From Flavihumibacter solisilvae (GTDB lineage: Bacteria; Bacteroidota; Bacteroidia; Chitinophagales; Chitinophagaceae), in contig NZ_JSVC01000012.1 in the NCBI RefSeq assembly GCF_000814475.1, positions 1 through 59,967 of the forward strand: a stretch of DNA of 59,967 bases. Direction: 5' to 3'. The position numbers were made by a program, and so were the translations under genes. The stretch's first letter is position 1. Each line of letters opens with the position of its first letter. Below are positions 33,745 to 42,162 of this stretch, one piece after another. The notes under the pieces are model-generated. The model was not told the DNA's origin. It did not search any database and worked only from the letters and a program-made list of their open reading frames with translations.

Positions 33745-35412
33745 TTACTTTTTAATTGGCTTCATATCACCGAAGCGGAATGCCACGCCACCGAGGAAGT
33801 TAAATCCATAAACCTCGTACTGGTTCCAACGCTGGTAACGATTATTGAATATGTTATTCATTTGTAGCCAGAGGTTCAGTCCACGTGTAATCCGGAATTC
33901 GACACCTGCATTCAGGTCAAACGCCTTATCACCCTTGCGGTCGTCGCCTTCTTTGGATCTGTAGGCTGCTCCATCCCAGGCATAGAGGTCGGTCTTGAAA
34001 TAAAGATCTTTCAGGATCTTCCAGCGCAGGGTACCGTTAAGTTCAACGGGCAGCAATCCCCAGGCTTTGGCCTGCCCTTCCACATTGGTAAAATTGTTGA
34101 AGGTGATGCCACTGCTGAAACTGAAATCTTCCCCTCTCATATAACCGATCTCACCATGAAACTGGAGTACATCCATCGAGTTGGCATATACTGTTTCGAA
34201 AGTCTTTCCGTCAACCTGGTCGTTCACGAAAAGGGGCACATGATGCTCCTTGAAGAACGCTGCCTTTGCACTATAGGTGAAATGGTTGGCCAGTGAGCCC
34301 TTGAAGCCTGCATACAACTGGGTTTGGCGATGGTTCTGAAGGTCTGCCGGGGGTGCAATCCACGGATTGATCGTGGAGAATCGCTGGTAACTTCCTTTAT
34401 TATAATATCCTATCCATCCTGCCTGCAACGTAAAGCGCTGGTCATTGGTTGTCATCTCTCCCATCAGGTTCGGAAGCATATTGAAACTGCCGTTATCCCA
34501 AGAAGGCGTTACACCGAGGTTCAAAAACACATTCGGAGTTTTCAACAGCAGTGCGGGGGAAATAAACATCAGGTCGTTATTCTGCCTCGACTTTCCATCC
34601 GGTGTGTAGCGGGTAAGGTCACCTGTAAAGCCAAGATTGAACCCAAAGCTTTTGCCCACATATTTCTGCAACGGAAGATTGAAAACGAGGTTCTCTTCCT
34701 TATTCTCCATGCTGTTGTTGGTGCCGCTGAACACGGTTACTTTAGCATTGGGATTGTAAGTGAGTCCGAATTCAGATGGACTTGTATTCCTGAAATTCAC
34801 GGCCGCTTCAACAGTGCGGAAACGTTGTCTCAGCTCAGACTTGGAGAACTCCAGGGTGTCGGGACGGTAACCATAATAGTAGAATTCCTGCCCCTTGAAA
34901 CCGAGTCGTGCCGAAAGCTCATGATCCTTCGCCACTTTAAATGTACCACGGAGCATAAAGTCAGCCAGGTTATTCTTCTGGTGATCGAGTTTCCCTTTGG
35001 ACGCATATACCTCACCGTAAGCGTTGAAGAACGAGGTAGTGCCATTGCCGAAGCTGAATGCTCCCTGTGCATATGGCAGGTGCGCATTACCCACACCCAC
35101 TTTCAGGTAGTGACTGTTTGACCAGGGAAGCAGTGAATCGACCTGCAGGGCAACCGGGTTCAGTGTTCCGGGTGAAAACGGAACCTTCACCTGTTGCTGG
35201 GGAATATTATAGTTCAGCAGGGGACGTGATGTATCAGTTGCCGGCAGCGAAGCGGAGAAGTTCTGTTTTACCGCATCCCGCAGTACCGGTTTGAAAGTGG
35301 AAGTAATGTCGATGGTTTTCCGTTTGCTGGTATCCTGTGCCAGTGCACAATTAACCGTGGTCATTGCAATCAGCAGGGCACCTGAACAGCTTATATATCG
35401 GATGGTTTTCAT
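33745..35412 (-). CDS. Outer-membrane beta-barrel protein
   Basis: A 555-residue protein with a signal peptide (about 1-26, ending CALAQ). A short periplasmic segment has TIDITSTFKPVLRDAVK. The rest is alternating amphipathic strands to the end (final FLGGVAFRFGDMKPIKK), typical of a TonB-dependent-like or FadL-like barrel without a plug. LNLWLQMNNIFNNRYQRW near the C-terminus is typical of receptor barrels. It follows the 1010-residue TPR protein by 22 bases on the same strand, so the two are probably an envelope pair. Cargo or partner unknown. Confidence 0.8.
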   Translation of the reverse strand: MKTIRYISCSGALLIAMTTVNCALAQDTSKRKTIDITSTFKPVLRDAVKQNFSASLPATDTSRPLLNYNIPQQQVKVPFSPGTLNPVALQVDSLLPWSNSHYLKVGVGNAHLPYAQGAFSFGNGTTSFFNAYGEVYASKGKLDHQKNNLADFMLRGTFKVAKDHELSARLGFKGQEFYYYGYRPDTLEFSKSELRQRFRTVEAAVNFRNTSPSEFGLTYNPNAKVTVFSGTNNSMENKEENLVFNLPLQKYVGKSFGFNLGFTGDLTRYTPDGKSRQNNDLMFISPALLLKTPNVFLNLGVTPSWDNGSFNMLPNLMGEMTTNDQRFTLQAGWIGYYNKGSYQRFSTINPWIAPPADLQNHRQTQLYAGFKGSLANHFTYSAKAAFFKEHHVPLFVNDQVDGKTFETVYANSMDVLQFHGEIGYMRGEDFSFSSGITFNNFTNVEGQAKAWGLLPVELNGTLRWKILKDLYFKTDLYAWDGAAYRSKEGDDRKGDKAFDLNAGVEFRITRGLNLWLQMNNIFNNRYQRWNQYEVYGFNFLGGVAFRFGDMKPIKK

Positions 35413-35434
35413 GAATGCCAGTTCTTTTGTTTGA

Positions 35435-38400
35435 TCAATTGTTTGAAACTTTTACCTGTTTTCTTTCCGCCTCTGTGGCCTGGTTCAACTTGCGCTGTGC
35501 CTCCTCCTTCAATTCCGGTATCGAAGCATTTTCAACCACGCTCTGGAAAGTTGCTTTGGCATTGAAGTAGTCTTCCTGCTTCATATAAATATCACCGAGC
35601 AGGATATAAGCTTTGGTGACCCACATTTCGTACGAACCGCTTTTGTTGATCACGTCGAAAGCAGCCTTCTCGGCTTCTTTCACCTTCGACTGCTGGAACA
35701 ATCCGTAGGCAACACCATAACGCGCTTCCGCACTCATTGCGCCTTTACCTGAAGCAGCAGCCTTAAAGTAAGAGATGGCAAGATCGTATTGGCCCTGCTC
35801 CTGTGCGGATCTGCCGAGTACCATGTTGGCCAGCAGTTTGTCGTCAGCGCTCGCACCTTTGAATGTCAGGAGGTCCTTAGCGTTCTCACTTGCAGCAGTC
35901 CAGTTCGCAAGCTGGTACTGGCTGCGCAGCAATCCGCGCATCGATTCCAGTTTATTTTCTTCAGTGGTGGCAAACTCTTTCAGTCTTTCGTAGAGAGTTG
36001 CCGCCTTGTCATATTTTTTCAGGTCGAAGAAATTGAGGCGGGCGGCGTGCAGCAATGATTTTTCACCAAACTTGTTGGGAACCCTGTCCGCAACCGCTTC
36101 ATACGCTTCCGCTGCTTTCGCTACTTCCTTCCGGCTGTTATGGATCTCGGCCTTATAATAATTGGCTTCAATGATATACCGGCCTTCGGGATAGTTGCTG
36201 ATATACGATTCAAAACGCTGGAGGGCATTGGTGAAGTTTGCATTGTTCATCTGCACTTCTGCTTCGGCGTATGCCAGAGAATCCTGCTGGGAGGTAGAGA
36301 CATCGCGACCCATCTTCTTGGCAAAGTTCACATAATCGCTGGTCTTACCTTCCTCAATATAAATGACCTTGGCGTTGTCGAGGGCATCGTCTGCTTCCTG
36401 CGAATTCGGGTATTGCTGCAGCAACGTATTATATTGTTTCAACGCCTCGGCATTATTGTTCATATTATAATAAGCGATGCCTGCCTTGAGGTATGCCTTC
36501 GGCTTCAGCGCCTCGCTCCTGCCGTCCTTGAGAACCGCGGACAGGTATGGGATGGCTTCCCGGAAACTTTCGTCAGCCAGGTAAGTATTGGCGATCTCCA
36601 TATTTGCATCGGGGATCAATGACGACGCCGGGTAAGTACGCTGCAACTGGTTCAGCTGGCGGATCTTTTCAGGGCTGTTCGTGATACCCGCGATCATCCC
36701 TTTCTGGAATGCCGCATAATCGCTCCCGGCGAGGGCATTTTTGATCACGTTGTCATATACGACAGCGGCACGTTTGTAATCGCGCTGCATATAGTAACAG
36801 TCGCCGGTACGCAGGTACGCATCCATTTCAATTGCTGAAGACGTAGGTGATGGAACCTTAACCACCTGCTCAAAAAATCCCTGCGCCTGCGGGTACATTT
36901 CTTTTTTCAGGTAAGCATACCCCAGGTTATAACGGGCGTGCTGAGGCGTAACCTCATTGCTGATCTTTGGCTTTGCGAGATATTCGGAGTAATTGCGGAC
37001 AGACTCATCCGTACGACCGGTACGGAAAGAAATTTCCCCTTTCCAGAAATAAACGAGGGGTAAAACGGTCTGGTTGTAAGGAACGGTGATTGCTTTATCA
37101 AGCAACTGTTCCGCCTGGGTCAGCATGCCGTCGTTCACCAGTTCGGTTGCCCGTCCGTAGAGGATGCCCGGGTAGAATTGCTTAGCCTGCTCGCTGGGAT
37201 TTTTCAATCCTTCCAGCAGGACAAGCGCGTCTTTATAATTGCTGGTCCGCGCCATCACACCAACCAGTACTTCGCGGGCTTCGTTGGCATAAGCGGAATT
37301 AGGATACTTAATGAGGAACTGCTGCAACTCCAACAACGCGGCATCATGGAATCCAAGTTCGTATGAGAGCTTTCCGTAATTGAATTTGGAAATTTCCTGC
37401 TGGGTTGGATTGCTGCTGTTGATGGAACAGAAGAGGAATGCATTACGTGCATTGGCTTTCTGATTGGTCTTCAGGTAAGAGTCCCCGAGCAGGTACATGG
37501 CATTCTGCGCGAGTGAATCCTCTTTGCCGCTCAATTGTTTGAAACCGTCTATGGCCTTGCGGTAGTTGCCGGCAAAATAATATGAATAGGAAAGTTCATA
37601 AAGGTCATTCCGCGGAAGCGGCGGCTTTGTTTTGGCTGCATAGGTTTCCAGGTAGGGAAGCGCTTTGCTGAAATCACCTTTCTCGAACCAGCCGTGGCCA
37701 ACGAGCCTGCGCATTTCGAGGTCGTAATGCCCGCCACCCTGCTTGAGCTTCTCGGAAGCATAGGTGAGGGCTTTATCTTTTTCTCCCGTGATGTTATAAA
37801 TGGTCGCGATATAATAAGGAACTACATCTTTAAACTCTTCATCGTTCTCCACAACTTTAAAGGAAGCAAGCGCCTCACGGTATTGTTTGTCGCGGAAGAG
37901 AATGAACCCGTAATAATAATTGGCGGCAGCGTAGTTGGGATTATCCTTTGCCTGGCGAACCGCATCCAGCAGGGGTTTCGCCTGGTCGAAGCGTTGCAGG
38001 TGGAAGTAGCTGTACCCCTGGTGAAACTTCAGGTCGGCAACTTCCTTATTGTTGAGGTGTTCAACCGAAGTTTTTTCATACTGGGTTACCGCCTGGTAAT
38101 AATCTTTATGACGGAAGTAATATTCGCCAAGATGAAAACTCATGAGCTCGACACGACTCTGATTATCATCCAGGTCAACAAATTCTGTTGCCTGCACAAC
38201 GGCACCCTGCTCGTTCTGGCGAAGACCACAAACGATAGTATAGAAACGAATTTCCTGGTAATTAAGGGATTGCCCGCTTCTGTCGGCTTCCCTCAACTGC
38301 ATGCTTAACTCCTTGAATAACGGGAAGGCCAGGCTGTATTGTTCCCGTTGGTAGTACTCTTTTGCCTGCTTGAAACCAGCCTGGGGATCAGTAAAAATGG

Positions 38401-38467
38401 CGGTTTGCTGCGCATGAACCATCTGAAGCACAGAACAACTGATAATCGTTGCAACGATTCTTCTCAC
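35435..38467 (-). CDS. Large periplasmic TPR-repeat protein
   Basis: A 1010-residue protein with a signal peptide (about 1-19, ending VHAQ) and tetratricopeptide repeats across nearly its full length (for example AEARYGVAYGLFQQSKVKEA and YYQAVTQYEKTSVEHL). There is no enzymatic domain and no clear membrane anchor. The start is GTG at 38467 on the minus strand. The protein resembles YbgF/BamD-like or gliding-associated TPR scaffolds in Bacteroidota. It is followed closely by the barrel protein gene, suggesting a scaffold for an outer-membrane complex. Function unknown. Confidence 0.85.
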   Translation of the reverse strand: MRRIVATIISCSVLQMVHAQQTAIFTDPQAGFKQAKEYYQREQYSLAFPLFKELSMQLREADRSGQSLNYQEIRFYTIVCGLRQNEQGAVVQATEFVDLDDNQSRVELMSFHLGEYYFRHKDYYQAVTQYEKTSVEHLNNKEVADLKFHQGYSYFHLQRFDQAKPLLDAVRQAKDNPNYAAANYYYGFILFRDKQYREALASFKVVENDEEFKDVVPYYIATIYNITGEKDKALTYASEKLKQGGGHYDLEMRRLVGHGWFEKGDFSKALPYLETYAAKTKPPLPRNDLYELSYSYYFAGNYRKAIDGFKQLSGKEDSLAQNAMYLLGDSYLKTNQKANARNAFLFCSINSSNPTQQEISKFNYGKLSYELGFHDAALLELQQFLIKYPNSAYANEAREVLVGVMARTSNYKDALVLLEGLKNPSEQAKQFYPGILYGRATELVNDGMLTQAEQLLDKAITVPYNQTVLPLVYFWKGEISFRTGRTDESVRNYSEYLAKPKISNEVTPQHARYNLGYAYLKKEMYPQAQGFFEQVVKVPSPTSSAIEMDAYLRTGDCYYMQRDYKRAAVVYDNVIKNALAGSDYAAFQKGMIAGITNSPEKIRQLNQLQRTYPASSLIPDANMEIANTYLADESFREAIPYLSAVLKDGRSEALKPKAYLKAGIAYYNMNNNAEALKQYNTLLQQYPNSQEADDALDNAKVIYIEEGKTSDYVNFAKKMGRDVSTSQQDSLAYAEAEVQMNNANFTNALQRFESYISNYPEGRYIIEANYYKAEIHNSRKEVAKAAEAYEAVADRVPNKFGEKSLLHAARLNFFDLKKYDKAATLYERLKEFATTEENKLESMRGLLRSQYQLANWTAASENAKDLLTFKGASADDKLLANMVLGRSAQEQGQYDLAISYFKAAASGKGAMSAEARYGVAYGLFQQSKVKEAEKAAFDVINKSGSYEMWVTKAYILLGDIYMKQEDYFNAKATFQSVVENASIPELKEEAQRKLNQATEAERKQVKVSNN

Positions 38468-38614
38468 TTGTATTGTTTTTTATTTTCAAAGGCCTAAAAT
38501 TGGAACGAAGTAAAGGTTTCAATTATTTTCTGTGTCACCAAATTAGGTTCCAAACACCTGTGGATAATTGAAATCCTTAACAATTCTTTGCATCCAACCT
38601 TTAAATTTGCGAAA

Positions 38615-39031
38615 ATGATGCCAATGAAAAAACTACTTTCTACTTCGTACCAGGAATGGGCTTTCGACACGATGATGTTTATCATCAGGATCACTACGGG
38701 CGGACTTATCCTCGTGAATCACGGATTCCAAAAACTTGTTAAGTACTCCAGCCTGCAACATAAATTCGGCGATCCGTTAGGCATCGGCACGAGGTGGTCT
38801 TTGCTGCTGGTGATCTTTGCAGAAGTGTTCTGTGCTATTCTCATTATTGCCGGATTATTCACGCGGATTGCGGCGGTTCCGCTGGTAATAGCGATGGGGG
38901 TTGCATTTTTTATTGCACATAATCATAATATCAATGAAGGTGAAAAAGCCGCTCTGTTCCTCGCTGGCTTCCTCGCCATACTTTTATGCGGACCAGGCAG
39001 GGCAAGCATTGACCGACTGACCGGAAATTAA
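38615..39031 (+). CDS. DoxX-family membrane protein
   Basis: A 138-residue protein with four membrane helices of the DoxX/DoxD family (IIRITTGGLILVNHGFQKL; GLFTRIAAVPLVIAMGVAF; the conserved HN pair in FIAHNHNINEGEKA). The start is taken at ATG 38615; ATGs at 38618 and 38624 are equally possible, and the in-frame TTG at 38588 is unlikely. TAAATTTG at 38602-38609 matches a -7 element and would give a nearly leaderless mRNA. The role in this phylum is unclear; some relatives are linked to thiol or redox homeostasis. The next gene starts 6 bases after its stop. Confidence 0.85.
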   Translation: MMPMKKLLSTSYQEWAFDTMMFIIRITTGGLILVNHGFQKLVKYSSLQHKFGDPLGIGTRWSLLLVIFAEVFCAILIIAGLFTRIAAVPLVIAMGVAFFIAHNHNINEGEKAALFLAGFLAILLCGPGRASIDRLTGN

Positions 39032-39037
39032 CCAGCC

Positions 39038-39448
39038 ATGTACCAATCAGAAACGAAAGTGCGTGTCCGTTATGCCGAAACGGACCAGATGAATGTCGTA
39101 TATCACGGCAATTATGCCCAGTATTTTGAGGTGGCACGGGTGGAAGCCATCCGTGAACTTGGGCTGTCTTACAAGGATATGGAAGCCATGGGAATTATTA
39201 TGCCGCTGGTTGAACTGCATGTTAAATACCTTCGACCGGCGCATTATGACGACCTGCTCACGATTCGTACCATCCTGAAAGAACTACCGGCAGACCACCG
39301 GATCGAGTTTCACCAGGAGGTGTATAATGAGCAGGGCAAACTGCTCACAATAGGTCGTGTGGTGCTGTATTTTATTAAAGCTTCAAATAAAGAGAAGACC
39401 ACCATGCCTAAGGATTTGTATGATAAGCTGGCGGCATTCTTTGAGTGA
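39038..39448 (+). CDS. Acyl-CoA thioesterase, 4-hydroxybenzoyl-CoA type (YbgC/FadM-like)
   Basis: A 136-residue hotdog enzyme. The signature RYAETDQMNVVYHGNYAQYF (residues 11-30) contains the catalytic Asp16 of the DxxGxVxxxxY motif of 4HBT thioesterases, here with Met-Asn in place of Gly. PLVELHVKYLRPAHYDD follows. It cleaves short- or medium-chain acyl-CoA in the cytoplasm. It is the second gene of a pair with doxX and is convergent with the PBP4 gene (9-base gap). Confidence 0.9.
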   Translation: MYQSETKVRVRYAETDQMNVVYHGNYAQYFEVARVEAIRELGLSYKDMEAMGIIMPLVELHVKYLRPAHYDDLLTIRTILKELPADHRIEFHQEVYNEQGKLLTIGRVVLYFIKASNKEKTTMPKDLYDKLAAFFE

Positions 39449-39457
39449 GGAAATGTC

Positions 39458-40798
39458 TTATTTCAGGTTGTCGAGCAGGGTAAAGATTTTTTTCACCATG
39501 GCAGCGGAACTACCGGAATAATTGTTGACGATAATTGCAATGACATAGGTAGTTCCACCGGCAGTATGATAACCCGCGAATGCCCTCGAACCGTTTATGG
39601 ATCCGCTTTTCAGTTTCATCCCGTTGTAAAGGGGAAGGGATTCATAAAAGGAAGGGAACCAGGTTTTGCTTCGTGCATACTGCAGGGCAGTAACCAGTGA
39701 ACGGGTCGTTACCCTGTTCTGGGGTGATAGTCCGCTCCCATCTGTTATCTGGAGGGCCGCTTCGTCGATTCCGCGTTGCTTCCAGAAATCCCTTACGAAC
39801 CGGATGCCGTTTTCTCTTGTCCCCTTTCCTGTTTGTTTAGCCGCCATTGTTTTAAGGAAAGCCTCACCATATAGATTAATGCTTTTGCGCATAAACCAAT
39901 AATTCAGGGAATCGAAAGAAGGTGATCGATGCTGGTAAACCACCTTTACCGAGCCCGACGACAAGAGATGGGCGGGAAGGTCAATTACCGGTTGGCCCAG
40001 TTCTGCATTGAATTGTTTCAACGGATCGTGGATGGATCCGGAAATAGTGAAGCTGTTCTCATTAACAGGAATTGTACCTCTAACCAAAACAGTACTGCTG
40101 CCGGGTGCATGGTAAATGTAGGCGTTATCGCCGGTGCCTTTGGCGGCTGCAGTTATGAGGGATGTAAACCGGAGACCCTGCATTACAGGCTTTGTTGTGT
40201 TGATACTAACCGCTGATCCGATTGTACTTCCGGACCGGAGGAGGATATCGTACTGGTTTTCCCGCCAGTTAAACTGACGGGCACCTGCACCATAATAGTT
40301 CCCGATATCTTGCCAGATCCAGCCATCCGGAATGGATTCATCATCCCAGTTGGAAGTATCCGGTGAAATGGATCCTGCTGACTGGGTGGCGCCACCCTGG
40401 GCGATCCCCTTCCTCACCTTTTCCAGTATCACTTCAGGCTTTGTATCGGTATAACGCCAGCTTCCAAAACTGGGATCACCAGCCGCCTGGATAAACAACT
40501 CTTTCCCATCGGTTCCAATAAATGTGGAATACCGGAAATCCTTTCCGAGTGTTTCAAATGCCGTAATACTAGTGATCACTTTCTGCGTACTTGCCGGCGC
40601 CAGTCCCGTTTCACTATTATGGTCAAAGATTGTTTTGCCGGTTGAGGCATCGGTTACCAGCACCGACCAGGTGGCGTGCTTCAGTTGCTCATCATTGGAA
40701 AATGTGGCAGCTGCCTGTTGCAGTTTTGATGAGACCTGGGCCTCCAGTGAGGTAACGGAAAATATTATACCGATAATTTGAATGGCTATTTTTTTCAT
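39458..40798 (-). CDS. dacB: D-alanyl-D-alanine carboxypeptidase/endopeptidase (PBP4, S13 family)
   Basis: A 446-residue periplasmic penicillin-binding protein that trims and cleaves peptidoglycan cross-links. The ATG at 40798 opens a signal peptide (about 1-20). The three serine-peptidase motifs are present: SxxK in PASTQK (Ser70, Lys73), SxN in KSINLYGE, and KSG in KSGSINGSRAF. DGSGLSPQN is the typical S13 block. It is divergent from cinA, with only 33 bases between start codons. Confidence 0.93.
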   Translation of the reverse strand: MKKIAIQIIGIIFSVTSLEAQVSSKLQQAAATFSNDEQLKHATWSVLVTDASTGKTIFDHNSETGLAPASTQKVITSITAFETLGKDFRYSTFIGTDGKELFIQAAGDPSFGSWRYTDTKPEVILEKVRKGIAQGGATQSAGSISPDTSNWDDESIPDGWIWQDIGNYYGAGARQFNWRENQYDILLRSGSTIGSAVSINTTKPVMQGLRFTSLITAAAKGTGDNAYIYHAPGSSTVLVRGTIPVNENSFTISGSIHDPLKQFNAELGQPVIDLPAHLLSSGSVKVVYQHRSPSFDSLNYWFMRKSINLYGEAFLKTMAAKQTGKGTRENGIRFVRDFWKQRGIDEAALQITDGSGLSPQNRVTTRSLVTALQYARSKTWFPSFYESLPLYNGMKLKSGSINGSRAFAGYHTAGGTTYVIAIIVNNYSGSSAAMVKKIFTLLDNLK

Positions 40799-40831
40799 GG
40801 AAGTCAAAAATAAAGATCAAACTTTGCTTTT

Positions 40832-42103
40832 ATGGAACCAGTTAAAGCGAGCATTATAACAATCGGCGATGAATTACTGATCGGGCAGGTCGTGGATACC
40901 AACAGCGCCTGGATGGCGCAGGAGCTGAATAAGATAGGCGTAACCGTTAGCAGGCGGGTTGCTGTAGGTGACGAATGGACAGCGATCTGGCAGGCATTGA
41001 ATGAGGAGTTGGCTGTGTCGCATGTTGTTCTGATTACAGGTGGCCTGGGTCCGACCGCCGATGACATCACCAAACCTTTACTGTGCGAATATTTTGGCGG
41101 AAAGCTGGTAGTTGACGAGAAAGTGCTGGCACATGTGCATTACCTGTTTGAAGAAGTCTACCGCCGGCCGATGATCGACCGCAATGCAAAACAGGCAGAG
41201 GTTCCCGATGTAGCAACTGTTTTGCATAACGCATATGGCACTGCGCCAGGCCTGTTGTTCGAAAAGAATAATAAACTGGTGATCGCCATGCCTGGAGTGC
41301 CTTTTGAAATGAAAGGCATCATGACGGATGAAGTCATTCCGTTATTGCAGAAAAGATCTAAACTCCCGGTGATCCTTCACCGCACGCTTATCACTGCTGG
41401 TATTGGTGAATCCTTTCTTGCAGAGCGGATCAGTGAATTTGAAACTGCCCTCCCCTCCTATATCAAGCTCGCCTACCTGCCGCATTACGGGATGGTAAGA
41501 TTAAGGCTGAGCGCGACCGGTTTCGACACCGAATCGATGACCCATGAAATAGAAGCCCGGTTTGAAGAGTTGCAGCGGCTGCTGCCCGACGTGATGGTAA
41601 CGAATCGCGATGAGCCGATTGAACAGGTGATCGGAAGATTGCTGCTTGAACGCGGGCAATCAATTTCGACGGCGGAGAGTTGTACAGGTGGTTATATCGC
41701 GCATCTTATTACGCGCCATCCCGGTTCCAGTAAATATTATAAAGGAAGCATAGTCAGCTATGACAACCAGGTGAAGGAAGATCTGCTGGGAGTGACACCC
41801 GGGACGCTGGCTGAAAAAGGTGCGGTGAGTGAAGAGACGGTACGACAAATGGCATTGGGTGCATTGTCATCATTAAAAACAGATTTCGCCCTGGCGGTAT
41901 CAGGCATAATGGGACCGGATGGCGGGTCGGATGAAAAACCGGTTGGCACTGTGTGGATGGCGGTAGCAAATAAAGATGAAGTGATCACGCAGAAGCTGCG
42001 TCTGCGGACAGAACGAAGCAGGAACATCGAACTGACTGCGACGAATGGCCTTAACCTGTTGAGGAAATTCATACTGGAACGGGTTCCGGAACCAAAAAAC
42101 TAA
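40832..42103 (+). CDS. cinA: CinA/PncC-type nicotinamide-nucleotide amidohydrolase
   Basis: A 423-residue two-domain protein. The N-terminal MoCF-like domain (about 4-170, TIGDELLIGQVVDTNSAW and VLITGGLGPTADDITK) is the ADP-ribose pyrophosphatase (COG1058) domain. The C-terminal PncC domain (about 255-415, with STAESCTGGYIAHLITRHPG, SYDNQVK and SGIMGPDGGS) deamidates nicotinamide mononucleotide in NAD salvage. Length and motifs are normal. The ATG at 40832 is 33 bases from the divergent dacB start. Confidence 0.94.
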   Translation: MEPVKASIITIGDELLIGQVVDTNSAWMAQELNKIGVTVSRRVAVGDEWTAIWQALNEELAVSHVVLITGGLGPTADDITKPLLCEYFGGKLVVDEKVLAHVHYLFEEVYRRPMIDRNAKQAEVPDVATVLHNAYGTAPGLLFEKNNKLVIAMPGVPFEMKGIMTDEVIPLLQKRSKLPVILHRTLITAGIGESFLAERISEFETALPSYIKLAYLPHYGMVRLRLSATGFDTESMTHEIEARFEELQRLLPDVMVTNRDEPIEQVIGRLLLERGQSISTAESCTGGYIAHLITRHPGSSKYYKGSIVSYDNQVKEDLLGVTPGTLAEKGAVSEETVRQMALGALSSLKTDFALAVSGIMGPDGGSDEKPVGTVWMAVANKDEVITQKLRLRTERSRNIELTATNGLNLLRKFILERVPEPKN

Positions 42104-42130
42104 CAGTCATTAACTTTTGTGCTGAATCCT

Positions 42131-42138
42131 TACCTTTG
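42131..42138 (+). promoter_or_regulatory. Candidate -7 promoter element of the E2 gene
   Basis: TACCTTTG matches TAnnTTTG exactly, 24 bases before the ATG at 42163 and 27 bases after the cinA stop. This suggests that the E2 gene has its own promoter. Confidence 0.45.
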
Positions 42139-42162
42139 GCACCAAATCTAACTGAATATTAT

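Noticed and set aside
34324-35121. 265-codon plus-strand ORF opposite the outer-membrane barrel gene
   Set aside because: It lies wholly antisense to a gene with signal peptide and barrel strands, and its translation is low-complexity with no domain character; a frame shadow.
37694-38308. 204-codon plus-strand ORF opposite the TPR gene
   Set aside because: Antisense shadow of clearly TPR-patterned coding sequence; hydrophobic runs come from complementing Leu/Ala/Lys codons.
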